From Paenibacillus sp. 1781tsa1 (GTDB lineage: Bacteria; Bacillota; Bacilli; Paenibacillales; Paenibacillaceae), in assembly GCF_024159265.1 (NCBI RefSeq), contig NZ_JAMYWY010000001.1, forward strand, positions 2,170,001 through 2,234,000: a DNA stretch of 64,000 nt, in the 5' to 3' direction. This document shows positions 22,152-31,491 of this stretch, piece after piece. The first letter of the stretch is position 1; every line of letters begins with the position of its first letter. The position numbers were made by a program, and so were the translations under genes. A model generated the notes under the pieces. It was not told the DNA's origin, ran no database searches, and worked only from the letters and a program-made list of their open reading frames with translations.

Positions 22152-24755
22152 ATGGATTACTGGGGAATACTTGGTATAGAGCCTACTGAAGATTTAAATG
22201 CGATTAGACGAGCTTATTCATTACGGTTAAAACAAAATCATCCAGAAGATAATCCCGAAGGTTTCAAGGAACTTAGAGCAGCTTACGAGCAAGCTAGAGA
22301 GATTGCGTCAACAGGTTCAATTCAACCGATACATGTTGAGTCTGATGATGATCCTCCACACCACTTTACGGAAGATACGCAGGATTTAGCTCAAGGTATA
22401 CATATCGAAGACTTACATATAACTCCTCCAAAGTGGGAAGACCCGCTGCGTGAAGCTGTAAATCATTTTCTGGAGAGAACGATTAGACTGTATGAAGATT
22501 TTGACTCACGCATTCGTTACGATCTATGGGTGAACCTTGTAGAGGATGAGCAATTCTGGAGCATTCAGGTTCGGGAAAGACTACACAGCGAATTGTTAGA
22601 TGTTTTGGCAGAACGAAGCTGGCTGCCTGGTATGGTTTGGAAATTATTAGATGATACGTTTGGCTGGATGGACAATGAACTGGAGTTAAGCGAGCGATTT
22701 TCTTCCTCGTTTCTAAATCACATTCGTCACCAGAGTCAAAGTTTATATGATTTGCAACTTGAATATTTACACCAAGCGGCAGCAGCTGGTTTGGAGATCG
22801 ACGATTATTTATATTTTCGTGAATTCGCAAGACGTGCACTCATTCATCAAGACTTGGACACAGCGCACGAGATGTTGGGCAAAGCTTACGCCATGTATGA
22901 ACAAGACCCAGTGTTACTGCGCTTGATTGCGTTATATTCGATGAACGTTGAGGATTGGGAGACTGCGCTCCACATGTACTCCAGGCTTGCAGTTATACTA
23001 CCGAATGAGCCTCAAATTCTCCGTCACTTGGCAGACATGTTACTGAAGTGTGGACATGCGGAAGAAGCGTTATCCATCAACATGCAGTTGTCGGAGGCAA
23101 CTGAAGCGATGATCTATAGTCCTGCTTTATCATCTGCAGCGCAGTGTCTAATCCAGTTGAGTAGAAATAATGAAGCCATAGCCGTATATGAGGCAGCGTT
23201 AGAACGATTCCCAGCGGACTTGGAACTACGAACTCGTCTATGGCATGTACGGCATGAATATGAGCAAGAACGCATGACGATTTTGGAAGAGGAGCTTCAA
23301 AATGACAGCCTTCCTGGAACGGAACAGATCGAGGAACTGATTGGACTTTACCGTATAAGGAAACAATCAGACAAGGTAATATCCATGGTTGAAGGATTTG
23401 GATCAGAAGTGCTGTTAAGCAGTAATGCTTGGTTTTTGGCTGCTCAAATGGCATACGATGTTGATCTAAAACTTGCTTTACACTACCTTAATCAGTCTGT
23501 CACAAGGGCTAAAGAAGAGGTCTTTGTTCACCAAGAGGCTTTGTACTTACGCATAAAGGTCAATTATAATCTTGATCATTATGAGGCAGTAATCTCAGAC
23601 GGTCTTATTCTGAAAGGACATATGGCAGAAGAGCCGGGAGTTTATTTTTATCTCGGGGAATCCTATCGTATGCTTGAAGAATATGAACAGGCGATCTTGA
23701 ATTATTTGCAGGCAAAAACATTAAATGGTGGCGCAGGCTACGAATTTGGATTAGCTTTCAGTTACTATCATTTAGAAAAGTATGATAAGGCTATAACGTG
23801 CTTTGAGACTTATATGAATAAAGATAATGAAAGTGCTGATCTCTATTACTACCTTGGCATCTCGTATATGAACGTGGACAGATTCCAAGATGCCGCTCAG
23901 TGTTTCCAAGCTTCTTTGCGCATCGAGAGTTATCCGAGCACACTGTATTATCTATTCACAGTCTACAGAAGACAATGTGAGTTTGATCTTGCGTTGACTG
24001 TAATTGATCAATATTTGGAAACTGGAGACACTTCGTATCGGGGAGAGGCTCTTGGCGCAGCAGCGGATATTCATTTTTATAGAAAGCAATGGAGCATTGC
24101 CCATGATTTCTTGCTGACATTTTATCATGACATACCAGAGAGTCTCTATCTTCAAAAAATGATTGCTGTTTGTCTCCTTGCGGATCGTAAGTTTGAGGAG
24201 GCAGCAAAATGGATTCTGAAGATTCAGGATCACGAGCCTAATAATCCGTGGGCGCTTTTACAGATGATTCGCATCTTTGCCGAACTCAAGCAGTGGGATG
24301 AGTTGGACAGCGCTATGGTGCATTATTATAAAACAGTAGAACCTGCCAAGATTGATGGTTACAGCTATTTTTATGGGGGCTTACATCTATATCAGGCACG
24401 TAAATACGATGTCGCTCGCAAAATGTTGACCCGTGCTTACGAGTTCGGTTTGCGCGGGGATACATGCAGTTTGCTGAGTTTATCCTATATGCATCTTGGT
24501 CAAGGAGAGTCGGCACTTGTGTATGCGAGAGAGGCTGTGGCAGACCGGCCTGATCATCCGGATTACCTTGCACGTCTGCAGGATATGGAAGAGCGTCTGA
24601 GTCAACGGGGAGCCTGGTTTAATAAGCTGAAGTTCAATATATTCCAGATGGGATTGAAACAAACGGTACCACTTCAATTCCCTGATCTTTTGAATGATGA
24701 AGAGCTTAGACCGTATTATAACGTGGAGGTATACAACGATGCATTCTTTGCTTGA
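22152..24755 (+). CDS. J-domain protein with a long TPR repeat region
   Basis: An 867-aa soluble protein. Residues 1-55 form a J-domain (DYWGILGIEPTEDLNAIRRAYSLRL, then HPED at 30-33 and GFKELRAAYEQAR). The usual HPD is expanded to HPED, so DnaK binding may be retained or altered. A charged linker (about 56-110) is followed by a helical part and then tetratricopeptide repeats from about residue 230 to the end, for example YFYLGESYRMLEEYEQAILNY, then EFGLAFSYYHLEKYDKAITCFETY, then LYYYLGISYMNVDRFQDAAQCF. This is a scaffold plus chaperone-recruiting layout; the client is unknown. The ribosome binding site is AGAGAGGCGA. Its last 17 bases overlap the DUF1266 gene, a sign of translational coupling. 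Confidence 0.85.
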   Translation: MDYWGILGIEPTEDLNAIRRAYSLRLKQNHPEDNPEGFKELRAAYEQAREIASTGSIQPIHVESDDDPPHHFTEDTQDLAQGIHIEDLHITPPKWEDPLREAVNHFLERTIRLYEDFDSRIRYDLWVNLVEDEQFWSIQVRERLHSELLDVLAERSWLPGMVWKLLDDTFGWMDNELELSERFSSSFLNHIRHQSQSLYDLQLEYLHQAAAAGLEIDDYLYFREFARRALIHQDLDTAHEMLGKAYAMYEQDPVLLRLIALYSMNVEDWETALHMYSRLAVILPNEPQILRHLADMLLKCGHAEEALSINMQLSEATEAMIYSPALSSAAQCLIQLSRNNEAIAVYEAALERFPADLELRTRLWHVRHEYEQERMTILEEELQNDSLPGTEQIEELIGLYRIRKQSDKVISMVEGFGSEVLLSSNAWFLAAQMAYDVDLKLALHYLNQSVTRAKEEVFVHQEALYLRIKVNYNLDHYEAVISDGLILKGHMAEEPGVYFYLGESYRMLEEYEQAILNYLQAKTLNGGAGYEFGLAFSYYHLEKYDKAITCFETYMNKDNESADLYYYLGISYMNVDRFQDAAQCFQASLRIESYPSTLYYLFTVYRRQCEFDLALTVIDQYLETGDTSYRGEALGAAADIHFYRKQWSIAHDFLLTFYHDIPESLYLQKMIAVCLLADRKFEEAAKWILKIQDHEPNNPWALLQMIRIFAELKQWDELDSAMVHYYKTVEPAKIDGYSYFYGGLHLYQARKYDVARKMLTRAYEFGLRGDTCSLLSLSYMHLGQGESALVYAREAVADRPDHPDYLARLQDMEERLSQRGAWFNKLKFNIFQMGLKQTVPLQFPDLLNDEELRPYYNVEVYNDAFFA

Positions 24756-25422
24756 TGCAAGACAGCAGTGGACACTGGCAGCGGGAGCTATTTTACTTGA
24801 GGCAAATGCTTTGGAATTCGCCACAGGGTATGATATTGAACGATTGGATGGGAAACGGGAAGGCATCATTGAAATGTTTGGTCGAGCATGGAGTATTCGG
24901 GACGAGCAGTCATTTCATCAGCAAATGGAAAGTTTTCGAGAAGGAAGCGGGCACCATGATAAATTTGATCAACGCAGGGCGTTATTGTCTGTAATGACTC
25001 ATCAGGAGCAAGAAAACTACATCCTTGGTTTGGAGGATGAGACGATCAGAACCCAATTGAGGGCCATCCAACTCTATGACAGTCGCCTGAATGCGGCAAG
25101 CATCAGCGCCTGGGACTGGGGAAGAGCCATATCAATTACACGGATGGCGATGCAGGTCGGTTATGTAGATGAGGAGACGGCATGGACATTTATGTATGAA
25201 ATGGCGCAGAGAATTCAAAAAGCGTATTCAAGTTGGACGGAATTCGGACTTGCCTACCTCATAGGACGTCAATATGGGTATGAAGAATTGGAGACGGAGT
25301 CAGCCCTGGAGCACTTTTCGCTTGTAGAGCATTTGTTCGAAAGGGCAGACAGTCCATGGAATGTACTTCCGTGGGAAGAAGCAACTGTTGGCCTGCCTGT
25401 TGAACCAGAAAGAGAGGGATAA
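24739..25422 (+). CDS. DUF1266 domain-containing protein
   Basis: A 227-aa protein from ATG 24739; GGAGGT at 24725-24730 lies inside the end of the J-domain gene. The segment SISAWDWGRAISITRMAMQVGYVDEETAW, then YSSWTEFGLAYLIGRQYG, matches the DUF1266 family (conserved AWDxGR and W..F...YL.GR). The function of DUF1266 is unknown. It overlaps the J-domain/TPR gene by 17 bases and is followed four bases later by a LysR gene, so these three very likely form one transcript. No membrane segment or signal peptide is seen. Confidence 0.8.
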   Translation: MHSLLDARQQWTLAAGAILLEANALEFATGYDIERLDGKREGIIEMFGRAWSIRDEQSFHQQMESFREGSGHHDKFDQRRALLSVMTHQEQENYILGLEDETIRTQLRAIQLYDSRLNAASISAWDWGRAISITRMAMQVGYVDEETAWTFMYEMAQRIQKAYSSWTEFGLAYLIGRQYGYEELETESALEHFSLVEHLFERADSPWNVLPWEEATVGLPVEPEREG

Positions 25423-25426
25423 GACC

Positions 25427-26329
25427 TTGACCCTACAACAATTAAAATATGTAATTGAAGTTGCCACACGCGGCTCGATGAATGAAGCAGCCAAACGACT
25501 GTTTATCTCGCAACCCAGCCTGTCGAATGCCATCCGGGATCTGGAGCAGGAATTGCGAATCACCATTTTTGAACGTACCAATAAGGGCATATCTCTGTCT
25601 AAAGAAGGCGTTGAGTTTCTAAGCTACGCACGTCAGGTGGTAGAGCAAGCTGAGTTGCTGGAGAATCGTTATCTGAACGCCAAGCCATCTCCGCAGCATT
25701 TCTCTGTATCGACACAGCATTATGCGTTTGCGGTGAATGCCTTTGTTCGTCTGGTCCAGCAGTATGGTCAGGATGAATATGAGTTGGCACTTCGGGAGAC
25801 AAAGACCTACGAAATTATTCAGGATGTGAAAAGCCTGCGTAGTGAAATTGGCATCCTGTATTTGAATGAATTCAATGCCAAGGTGATTAACAAATTGTTA
25901 AAAGATGCAGGTCTGGTCTTCACAAGCTTGTTCACAGCGAAGCCCCATATCTTTATCAGTGTGAAGAACCCGCTGGCGAAGCAAGATTCGGTCGCGATTG
26001 AGCAGCTGCAAGATTATCCGTACCTGTCATTTGACCAGGGAGAGTACAATTCCTTTCATTTTTCCGAAGAGATCCTGAGTACGTTATCTCATCCCAAAAG
26101 CATACAGGTCAATGACCGCGCAACATTATTTAACCTGTTGATTGGTTTGAATGGTTATACGATCTCTACGGGCGTACTTAGCGCTGATCTGAACGGAAAC
26201 GAGATTATTCCTGTACCGTTGGAATGTGAGGAAACCATTAATGTAGGCTGGATAAGCCATAAGAGCACTTCTCTCTCCAATCTGGGCGTGGAATATGTCC
26301 AGGCTCTGCATGAGGCCATAGGGTCTTAG
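25427..26329 (+). CDS. LysR family transcriptional regulator
   Basis: A 300-aa protein starting at TTG 25427 (reads MTLQQLKYVIEVATRG as expected for the family; AGAGAGGG 8 bases upstream). The N-terminal winged helix contains GSMNEAAKRLFISQPSLSNAIRDLEQELRITIFERTNKGISLS. The effector domain (about 90-295) has the usual two-lobe layout. It begins four bases after the DUF1266 stop, an unusual position since LysR genes are mostly divergent from their targets. It may have been placed in this operon secondarily. Target genes are unknown. Confidence 0.9.
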   Translation: MTLQQLKYVIEVATRGSMNEAAKRLFISQPSLSNAIRDLEQELRITIFERTNKGISLSKEGVEFLSYARQVVEQAELLENRYLNAKPSPQHFSVSTQHYAFAVNAFVRLVQQYGQDEYELALRETKTYEIIQDVKSLRSEIGILYLNEFNAKVINKLLKDAGLVFTSLFTAKPHIFISVKNPLAKQDSVAIEQLQDYPYLSFDQGEYNSFHFSEEILSTLSHPKSIQVNDRATLFNLLIGLNGYTISTGVLSADLNGNEIIPVPLECEETINVGWISHKSTSLSNLGVEYVQALHEAIGS

Positions 26330-26352
26330 TGGTGCTAAATGGTTCATCAAAA

Positions 26353-26388
26353 GGCCGTTTCCGTATGAGTCGGAACGGTTTTTTTGTT
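26353..26388 (+). terminator. Terminator after the LysR gene
   Basis: GCCGTTTCCG pairs with CGGAACGGT around TATGAGT with one bulge, then seven T residues. Confidence 0.8.
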
Positions 26389-26490
26389 GTGCTACGATCT
26401 TTCAAGTATAGGGTGGTATGTTGTCATCCCGTGTAATAGAATGAAGGTATATGTCGAATAGGTGTGAAAAGAACGAAGGGAGAACGGTTA

Positions 26491-27228
26491 GTGAGAGTTC
26501 TGTATCGAAATAAAAGTGAACAGCATGAGCTGACAGTATATGATACCAAAAAGCTCTATGGAGAGAAGGGGCGATTTCGTGTATTAGAATTCTCCAACGC
26601 AGCTGTGCAGGGCGCAATGGATCTGGATGAGCCTGCCCGAATGGTGTTGGAGTATCCAAGAGCGATGGTACATCTAATGGAACGGAATGATCCTGAATTT
26701 GATACTGTTTTTGTGGTGGGACATGGTATTGGCACATTGCCAACCTACTTGTCTGATCGTCAGGTAAAGGTGGCTGAGCTGGACGCAGAGGTCGTGGAGT
26801 TGAGCCAAACCTTTTTTGGATATGAGGGAAGTCCTGTACTCATTGGGGATGGTCGTGAATTATTAGGGCAGGAACCTGCAGGGACATACGATTATATTAT
26901 TATTGATGCGTTTACGGCAACGGGTACACCCGAGCAATTTATATCCAGTGATTTTTTTGCCTTGGTCAAGGACAGGCTGGACTCGGATGGAGCTGTGCTC
27001 CTTAATGTGTTCGGGCGTGCTGGCAATGATCGGCTTGTGAACGCGATCTATACGACACTTCAGGCACAATTTACTTATACACGTGCATTCGCATTGCCAA
27101 CAGAAACAGCGGATGAAGTTCAAAATCGTATTTTAATGGGCAGTCATCATCCGATCGAATTTCAGATTCGCCACATGGCGGGGTTTGTTGAGCAGGAGCC
27201 AGAAGAAGGATATATCATTGTCGATTAG
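26491..27228 (+). CDS. Spermidine synthase-like methyltransferase-fold protein
   Basis: A 245-aa protein from GTG 26491, chosen because AAGGGAG lies 8 bases upstream; an in-frame GTG at 26464 has no binding site. The core is a Rossmann SAM-type fold of the spermidine synthase group: LEYPRAMVHLM, FVVGHGIGTLPTYLSD, VAELDAEVVELSQTFFG, IGDGRELLG and YDYIIIDAFTATGTPEQFISSDFF. In true spermidine synthases the gatekeeper region is different and an N-terminal beta-hairpin domain is larger; here that region is short. Aminopropyl transfer is therefore not assured. No polyamine gene is adjacent. Confidence 0.75.
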   Translation: MRVLYRNKSEQHELTVYDTKKLYGEKGRFRVLEFSNAAVQGAMDLDEPARMVLEYPRAMVHLMERNDPEFDTVFVVGHGIGTLPTYLSDRQVKVAELDAEVVELSQTFFGYEGSPVLIGDGRELLGQEPAGTYDYIIIDAFTATGTPEQFISSDFFALVKDRLDSDGAVLLNVFGRAGNDRLVNAIYTTLQAQFTYTRAFALPTETADEVQNRILMGSHHPIEFQIRHMAGFVEQEPEEGYIIVD

Positions 27229-27391
27229 GGCGATCCTGAACAGTGATTTTTCCAAGAAATTAAAATGTCATTAAATTGTCAATCTTACGATGTAATTGTT
27301 AAGATTTCTCAAACTCTTTATTTGATCTTAACAACTTTCGTATAAAATAGAAGGAATATGCCTTTTCATGAAAATCCGGGGGAAGTAAAAG

Positions 27392-29008
27392 ATGATTGCA
27401 CAGATCAAGAGATCTAGATTACGGAGAAAAATAAAAAACATCAAGAAAATTAGCCTTACGGCTTTACTCGGCGGGCTGGTCATCATTTCAGTCTTAATGA
27501 CACTGACCATCATGGTCATCTCATCTTATACATCTCAGAAACAGTCTCTCATTGATAACACCCTATCGTTAAACTATGCAAGCGCTGTGCAAATGAGCCA
27601 AACTCTGGATTCGCTTTTTGATTCCATGCAGGAGAGCTTAAAATATGCAGCCAGTTATTTCCCGGATATGGATCACTCCAATACAAAAGAATTGAATTCC
27701 ACATTGGATTTGGTTCGCAATAGCAGTAATTTTTTCAATTCCGTTTCTTTGGTAGATAAAGAGGGAGTAATAAGGTCTACCTCACCTTACACACAGGCTA
27801 GTGTAGGTCACCATGTTAGTTCCAATGCAGCAAAAGAAGCGGTTAAATTGAGGGCTTCGTATATCTCTGAAGTGTACAAGACACCCAGAACCAAACGCAG
27901 AATTGTATTTGTCAGTGAACCGATCTTTGATTCAGCAGGGACGTATCAAGGAACGCTTGGTGGAAATATTTTTTTGCAGGAAAATAATATATTAAGTTTG
28001 TCTTTTGGCAGTCAACTCAAGACGAGTAATGGTTCCTACTTTTTTATTGTGGATAAGAAGGGCACTTTGTTATTTCACCCAAACACCAACCGCATTGGTG
28101 AAAATGTCAGTAAAAATGAAGTGGTGCAGAAGCTGTTAGTAAACGAGAACGGTAAAGAACAATACAAAAACCTGGCAGGTGTAGATTCACTTGCAGGTTA
28201 TTACAAAGTTCCATCAACAGATTGGGGCGTCGTAATCGTGTCTCCAGCCCAAACGGTGTACGATCAGTTGAACCGTCATATCCGTATGTTGTTGCTTTAC
28301 ACTTCAGTGCCTTTCCTGATTCTGACCCTTATTGTGGTTCGGGTTGCACGCAAGCTGGCCAGTCCTTTTGCTATGTTGGCTGATTTGGTGAATCAGGTCG
28401 ATAAGGGACAAGTGGATCTGCCTGTGATGAAGCCTCACTGGAATAGAGAGGCAGACCTTCTAACAAGAGCAGTTGTTGGCGCATTGGCGAACTTTAGGAA
28501 ACAGACAAACCAGCTTGTCTATGATGCCAGAACCGATGTTTTAACAGGCATGAACAATCGCAGAACCTTCGAAGAAGTCATTCAGGAATGGATTCAGGAT
28601 GAGGTGCCATTCTCCATTATTGTTCTGGATATTGACCGCTTCAAGTCCATCAATGATACATTCGGGCATCATGCTGGGGATGAAGTGCTGAAACACATTG
28701 CCAATATCATTCAATTGTCTGTTCGCCCAGAAGATGTCTGCGCCCGGTTTGGTGGAGAGGAATTTGTAGTCTTGTTAAGAAATTCCGAGTCTAACGTGGC
28801 TTTTGAGATTGCTGAACGTATCCGAATAACGGTCGAAGAAAGCATATTGCCTATAGATCGTTCCGTCACCATCTCGGCTGGAATTGCTGAATATCCGAAG
28901 CACTCCACAACATCCACAGAACTGTTTCACTTGGCGGATAATGCACTGTATCAAGCGAAGGAAGAGGGGCGTAACCGTACGGTTACGATCCAGACGGTTA
29001 TTAAATAA
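27392..29008 (+). CDS. Membrane diguanylate cyclase with dCache sensor and GGDEF domain
   Basis: A 538-aa protein with a basic N-terminus, a membrane segment at about 21-46, an extracellular Cache domain (about 50-290), a second membrane segment at about 299-317, a short HAMP-like linker and a C-terminal GGDEF domain (about 370-535). The active site is GGEEF (454-458), so it should make c-di-GMP from two GTP. RPED at 445-448, five residues before GGEEF, is a complete RxxD product-inhibition site. GGGGGAAG precedes ATG 27392. It stands alone. The external ligand is unknown; Cache domains of this kind often bind amino acids or carboxylates. Confidence 0.9.
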   Translation: MIAQIKRSRLRRKIKNIKKISLTALLGGLVIISVLMTLTIMVISSYTSQKQSLIDNTLSLNYASAVQMSQTLDSLFDSMQESLKYAASYFPDMDHSNTKELNSTLDLVRNSSNFFNSVSLVDKEGVIRSTSPYTQASVGHHVSSNAAKEAVKLRASYISEVYKTPRTKRRIVFVSEPIFDSAGTYQGTLGGNIFLQENNILSLSFGSQLKTSNGSYFFIVDKKGTLLFHPNTNRIGENVSKNEVVQKLLVNENGKEQYKNLAGVDSLAGYYKVPSTDWGVVIVSPAQTVYDQLNRHIRMLLLYTSVPFLILTLIVVRVARKLASPFAMLADLVNQVDKGQVDLPVMKPHWNREADLLTRAVVGALANFRKQTNQLVYDARTDVLTGMNNRRTFEEVIQEWIQDEVPFSIIVLDIDRFKSINDTFGHHAGDEVLKHIANIIQLSVRPEDVCARFGGEEFVVLLRNSESNVAFEIAERIRITVEESILPIDRSVTISAGIAEYPKHSTTSTELFHLADNALYQAKEEGRNRTVTIQTVIK

Positions 29009-29013
29009 GCAAA

Positions 29014-29056
29014 CAAAGAAGCTGTTCCCTAAAAATAAGGGGCAGCTTCTTTTGTT
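29014..29056. terminator. Bidirectional terminator between the GGDEF and HxlR genes
   Basis: CAAAGAAGCTGTTCCCT pairs with AGGGGCAGCTTCTTTTG around AAAAATA; A/T runs on both sides serve both convergent genes. Confidence 0.85.
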
Positions 29057-29058
29057 TT

Positions 29059-29421
29059 CTATACCTCTTGTGAGGATCTGGCCAGAACCTCATTGGTATA
29101 CGTTTCTCCCCAATCTCGCATGCTGAAGATGATCGGCCGTAATGTTTCACCAAATGGTGTGAGGGAATACTCCACTTTAGGTGGGATCTGGGGGTATATT
29201 TCACGATGAACAATTCCGCTACTTTCCAACTCTCGAAGTTGCAGGGTGAGCATACGCTGGGTAATGTCAGGAAACAATTTTCGGAGCTCGTTAAATCTCA
29301 AAGGACCAGAGAATAAATGATACAAAATGGCACCTTTCCATTTGCCTCCGATCACGCTAAGGGTAACTTCCACGGAACAGCCGTATGGCGTTGGACATGG
29401 CTTGATTGCATCCTTTTTCAT
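29059..29421 (-). CDS. HxlR family transcriptional regulator
   Basis: A 120-aa winged-helix protein: [57 protein letters not shown] is the full HxlR signature. Cys9 and Cys15 (CPTPYGC) match the N-terminal cysteine of redox/electrophile sensors of this family such as YodB; sensing by cysteine is an inference. The DoxX-family gene lies directly upstream on the same strand and is a natural target, since HxlR proteins often control DoxX or nitroreductase genes. Start ATG 29421 with GGAGGTGC just upstream. Confidence 0.92.
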   Translation of the reverse strand: MKKDAIKPCPTPYGCSVEVTLSVIGGKWKGAILYHLFSGPLRFNELRKLFPDITQRMLTLQLRELESSGIVHREIYPQIPPKVEYSLTPFGETLRPIIFSMRDWGETYTNEVLARSSQEV

Positions 29422-29576
29422 TATAAGTGCACCTCCACTTTACGGTGATAATCTATGGTATCTATTTGGGTGATTACATTACATAAAGTACGTATAGTTC
29501 ATGAAAGAGCATATCACTTATTATGCATATTATAAACCCTAATCCTAGGCGCAGACAGTTGTGATGATGTCTGTAA

Positions 29577-29619
29577 GAAAAAAGAGCCCCAGTTTCGTCT
29601 TGCGAAACATGGAGGCTCC
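29577..29619 (-). terminator. Terminator of the DoxX gene
   Basis: On the minus strand GGAGCC..GTTTCG pairs with CGAAAC..GGGCTC around CAAGA, followed by six T residues. Confidence 0.85.
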
Positions 29620-29642
29620 ATAAATGGGATGAATTTTGTACA

Positions 29643-30038
29643 CTATATCAGGGCATCGAGGGAATATGCACCGGCTCCAGCGAGAGCAACACCAGCTAAT
29701 GATCCTATTATCACAAGGTTATATTCGAATCCTCCGTTCAGATTCCATAGACCTTTATCTGCGTGAACCTTGGCTATGGCTACAACCATCGGAAGCATGA
29801 GTAGAATGGCTCCGACGATAATCCATAGACCGACTCCAAACAGGAATCCACCAATCAATTCAGCAAGTCCGGCGCACACGGCCAAGGCTCTAGCGGGTTT
29901 CAGGCCAATCGCTCCGAAAAATTTAGCTGTCCCTGATACACCCTCACCACCAAACCAACCAAACAGTTTCTTGCATGCATGTCCGATCATAATAAAACCG
30001 ATAACGAGACGAATGATAAGTAAACCCGTGTCCAACAT
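29643..30038 (-). CDS. DoxX family membrane protein
   Basis: A 131-aa protein with four predicted membrane segments (about 5-22, 45-65, 70-90, 105-125) and the DoxX-type sequence LLIIRLVIGFIMIGHACKKLFGWFGG followed by FFGAIGLKPARALAVCAGLAELIGGFLFGVGL. DoxX proteins are small quinone-linked or redox-stress membrane proteins of loosely defined function. Its own terminator separates it from the HxlR gene, so it is likely expressed from its own promoter in the 54-base gap behind the Gfo/Idh gene. Possible control by HxlR. Confidence 0.9.
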   Translation of the reverse strand: MLDTGLLIIRLVIGFIMIGHACKKLFGWFGGEGVSGTAKFFGAIGLKPARALAVCAGLAELIGGFLFGVGLWIIVGAILLMLPMVVAIAKVHADKGLWNLNGGFEYNLVIIGSLAGVALAGAGAYSLDALI

Positions 30039-30080
30039 GAGATGATTTCCTCTTCTCTGGATGTATAAAGTATAATAATG

Positions 30081-30094
30081 AGCGTATATACGCT
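30081..30094. repeat. Perfect 14-bp palindrome upstream of doxX
   Basis: AGCGTATATACGCT is perfectly self-complementary. It overlaps the end of the Gfo/Idh gene and lies 43 bases before the DoxX start, next to TATTATACT on the minus strand. It is a candidate operator for the nearby HxlR protein. Confidence 0.5.
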
Positions 30095-31085
30095 ACTTCA
30101 GTGACGATAGAATGGAGTCACATAGAGCCATCGTTGCAATATTATCCTTGGCGCTGGAATGTGGGACTGTTTGGTTCTGGCAACAGGCGATGAAGTGCGC
30201 CATCTCACCAACAAAACCACGTAGATAAAGGTCGCGATAAGCTCCTGACATGGGAGATCCGGAAGGTGTGTATACAGTATCTTGCTCCTCGAGAGATTTC
30301 CAGGGAACGCTGGTGGAGCTTCGGGATTGATGAACAGTAAGTGTGTTGATCTCTTCAGCTGACGCAAATCCATTGTCGAAGGTGACGAGCACACTTTCAC
30401 TCTCACGTGACCAGGCACTCATGCCGGTAAAATAAGCACTGCCTACCACGTTATTCTCAAATACAAAGGAAATGCTCTGATTAATATGTTCCCCATCCTT
30501 CACGGTTGTGCCTGTAACTCGTATAGCTTCTCCGAATAAGTAGCGCATCAGATCGACCATATGAATGGCAGCGAGCTTCATGAACTGTTCCTCATCCTTG
30601 CAGAATGGGGTACTGTCTACAGCGAATTTCATCTGGAATGAACGCACTTTACCTAGCGAACCCCCATCAATGAGCTCTTTTAGCTTCATGTATACCGGAG
30701 CATAACGTTTCATAAAACCGACCATGACAACGACGCCAGCCTGCTCGGCAGCTTCTGCTACAGTGGAGGCTTCCGCAGCGTTCCATCCAAGCGGCTTGTC
30801 CACGTATACATTTTTGCCAGCCCGAATGCATTCAAGGACAAGAGCAGTCTGATCCATAGGCTGGGCGACCACAACGACTCCGTCACAAGTTTCCTGCTGT
30901 AACATAAGCTGAGCGTTAACATACGCTTTGCCATTGCTGCCAAATTTCAGCAGAGCTGTTTCTGATCGTTCCATACTGCGAGTGGCAATGGCCTGGATCT
31001 GCGCTCCGCTTTCAACGACAGAAGGATATATATTCGTGGATGCATGAAACCCGGCACCGATAAAGCACAGATGGGTTGTTTTCAA
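30093..31085 (-). CDS. Gfo/Idh/MocA family oxidoreductase
   Basis: A 330-aa NAD(P)-dependent dehydrogenase. N-terminal LCFIGAGFHASTNIYPSVV binds the dinucleotide (GxGxHA loop at about 10-14); AGKNVYVDKPLGWNAAEA holds the conserved lysine of the (E/D)KP motif at about residue 98, and the C-terminal alpha/beta sheet contains FAVDSTPFCKDEEQFMKLAAIHMVDLMRYLFG with the family histidine. Members oxidise sugars, inositols or related polyols, sometimes biliverdin; nothing nearby identifies the substrate. GGAGAGATCC on the minus strand precedes ATG 31085. Confidence 0.88.
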   Translation of the reverse strand: MKTTHLCFIGAGFHASTNIYPSVVESGAQIQAIATRSMERSETALLKFGSNGKAYVNAQLMLQQETCDGVVVVAQPMDQTALVLECIRAGKNVYVDKPLGWNAAEASTVAEAAEQAGVVVMVGFMKRYAPVYMKLKELIDGGSLGKVRSFQMKFAVDSTPFCKDEEQFMKLAAIHMVDLMRYLFGEAIRVTGTTVKDGEHINQSISFVFENNVVGSAYFTGMSAWSRESESVLVTFDNGFASAEEINTLTVHQSRSSTSVPWKSLEEQDTVYTPSGSPMSGAYRDLYLRGFVGEMAHFIACCQNQTVPHSSAKDNIATMALCDSILSSLK

Positions 31086-31206
31086 AATGGGATCTCTCCT
31101 TCATTGTATCATTCGTATTGGTGGTTTATTTGCTTAATGATACGATAGGGGGTTTGGTGTTGATAAAAAAGGACATATGTCCTATTTCTGAATGGATAAA
31201 AAGAAG

Positions 31207-31235
31207 TTGCAATTTTATTTTGCAGCATGTATACT
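31207..31235 (+). promoter_or_regulatory. Sigma-A promoter of tRNA-Leu
   Basis: TTGCAA (31207-31212), 17-base spacer, TATACT (31230-31235). Transcription would start about 65 bases before the tRNA. Confidence 0.7.
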
Positions 31236-31307
31236 CTGAATTACGGTAAAACAAGGAATTGCTTCACCGGAACACTTTTCATCGATGGATGAGGAGATAC
31301 ATATTAT

Positions 31308-31392
<85 letters not shown>

Positions 31393-31399
31393 TCAAATC

Positions 31400-31453
31400 A
31401 AAGAAAGGTTCGTGAGTTGCTCTAATGCAATTCACGAACCTTTCTTTATTTTT
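31400..31453 (+). terminator. Terminator after tRNA-Leu
   Basis: AAAGAAAGGTTCGTGA pairs with TCACGAACCTTTCTTT, with an inner TTGC/GCAA, followed by ATTTTT. Confidence 0.9.
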
Positions 31454-31491
31454 ACTATATTATTGTGAATCAAGTATTTTGCTGCTGGCAT

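Noticed and set aside
27280-27340. GTTAAGAT / ATCTTAAC inverted repeat upstream of the diguanylate cyclase gene as an operator.
   Set aside because: Only eight bases per arm in very AT-rich sequence; no regulator nearby and chance occurrence is likely.
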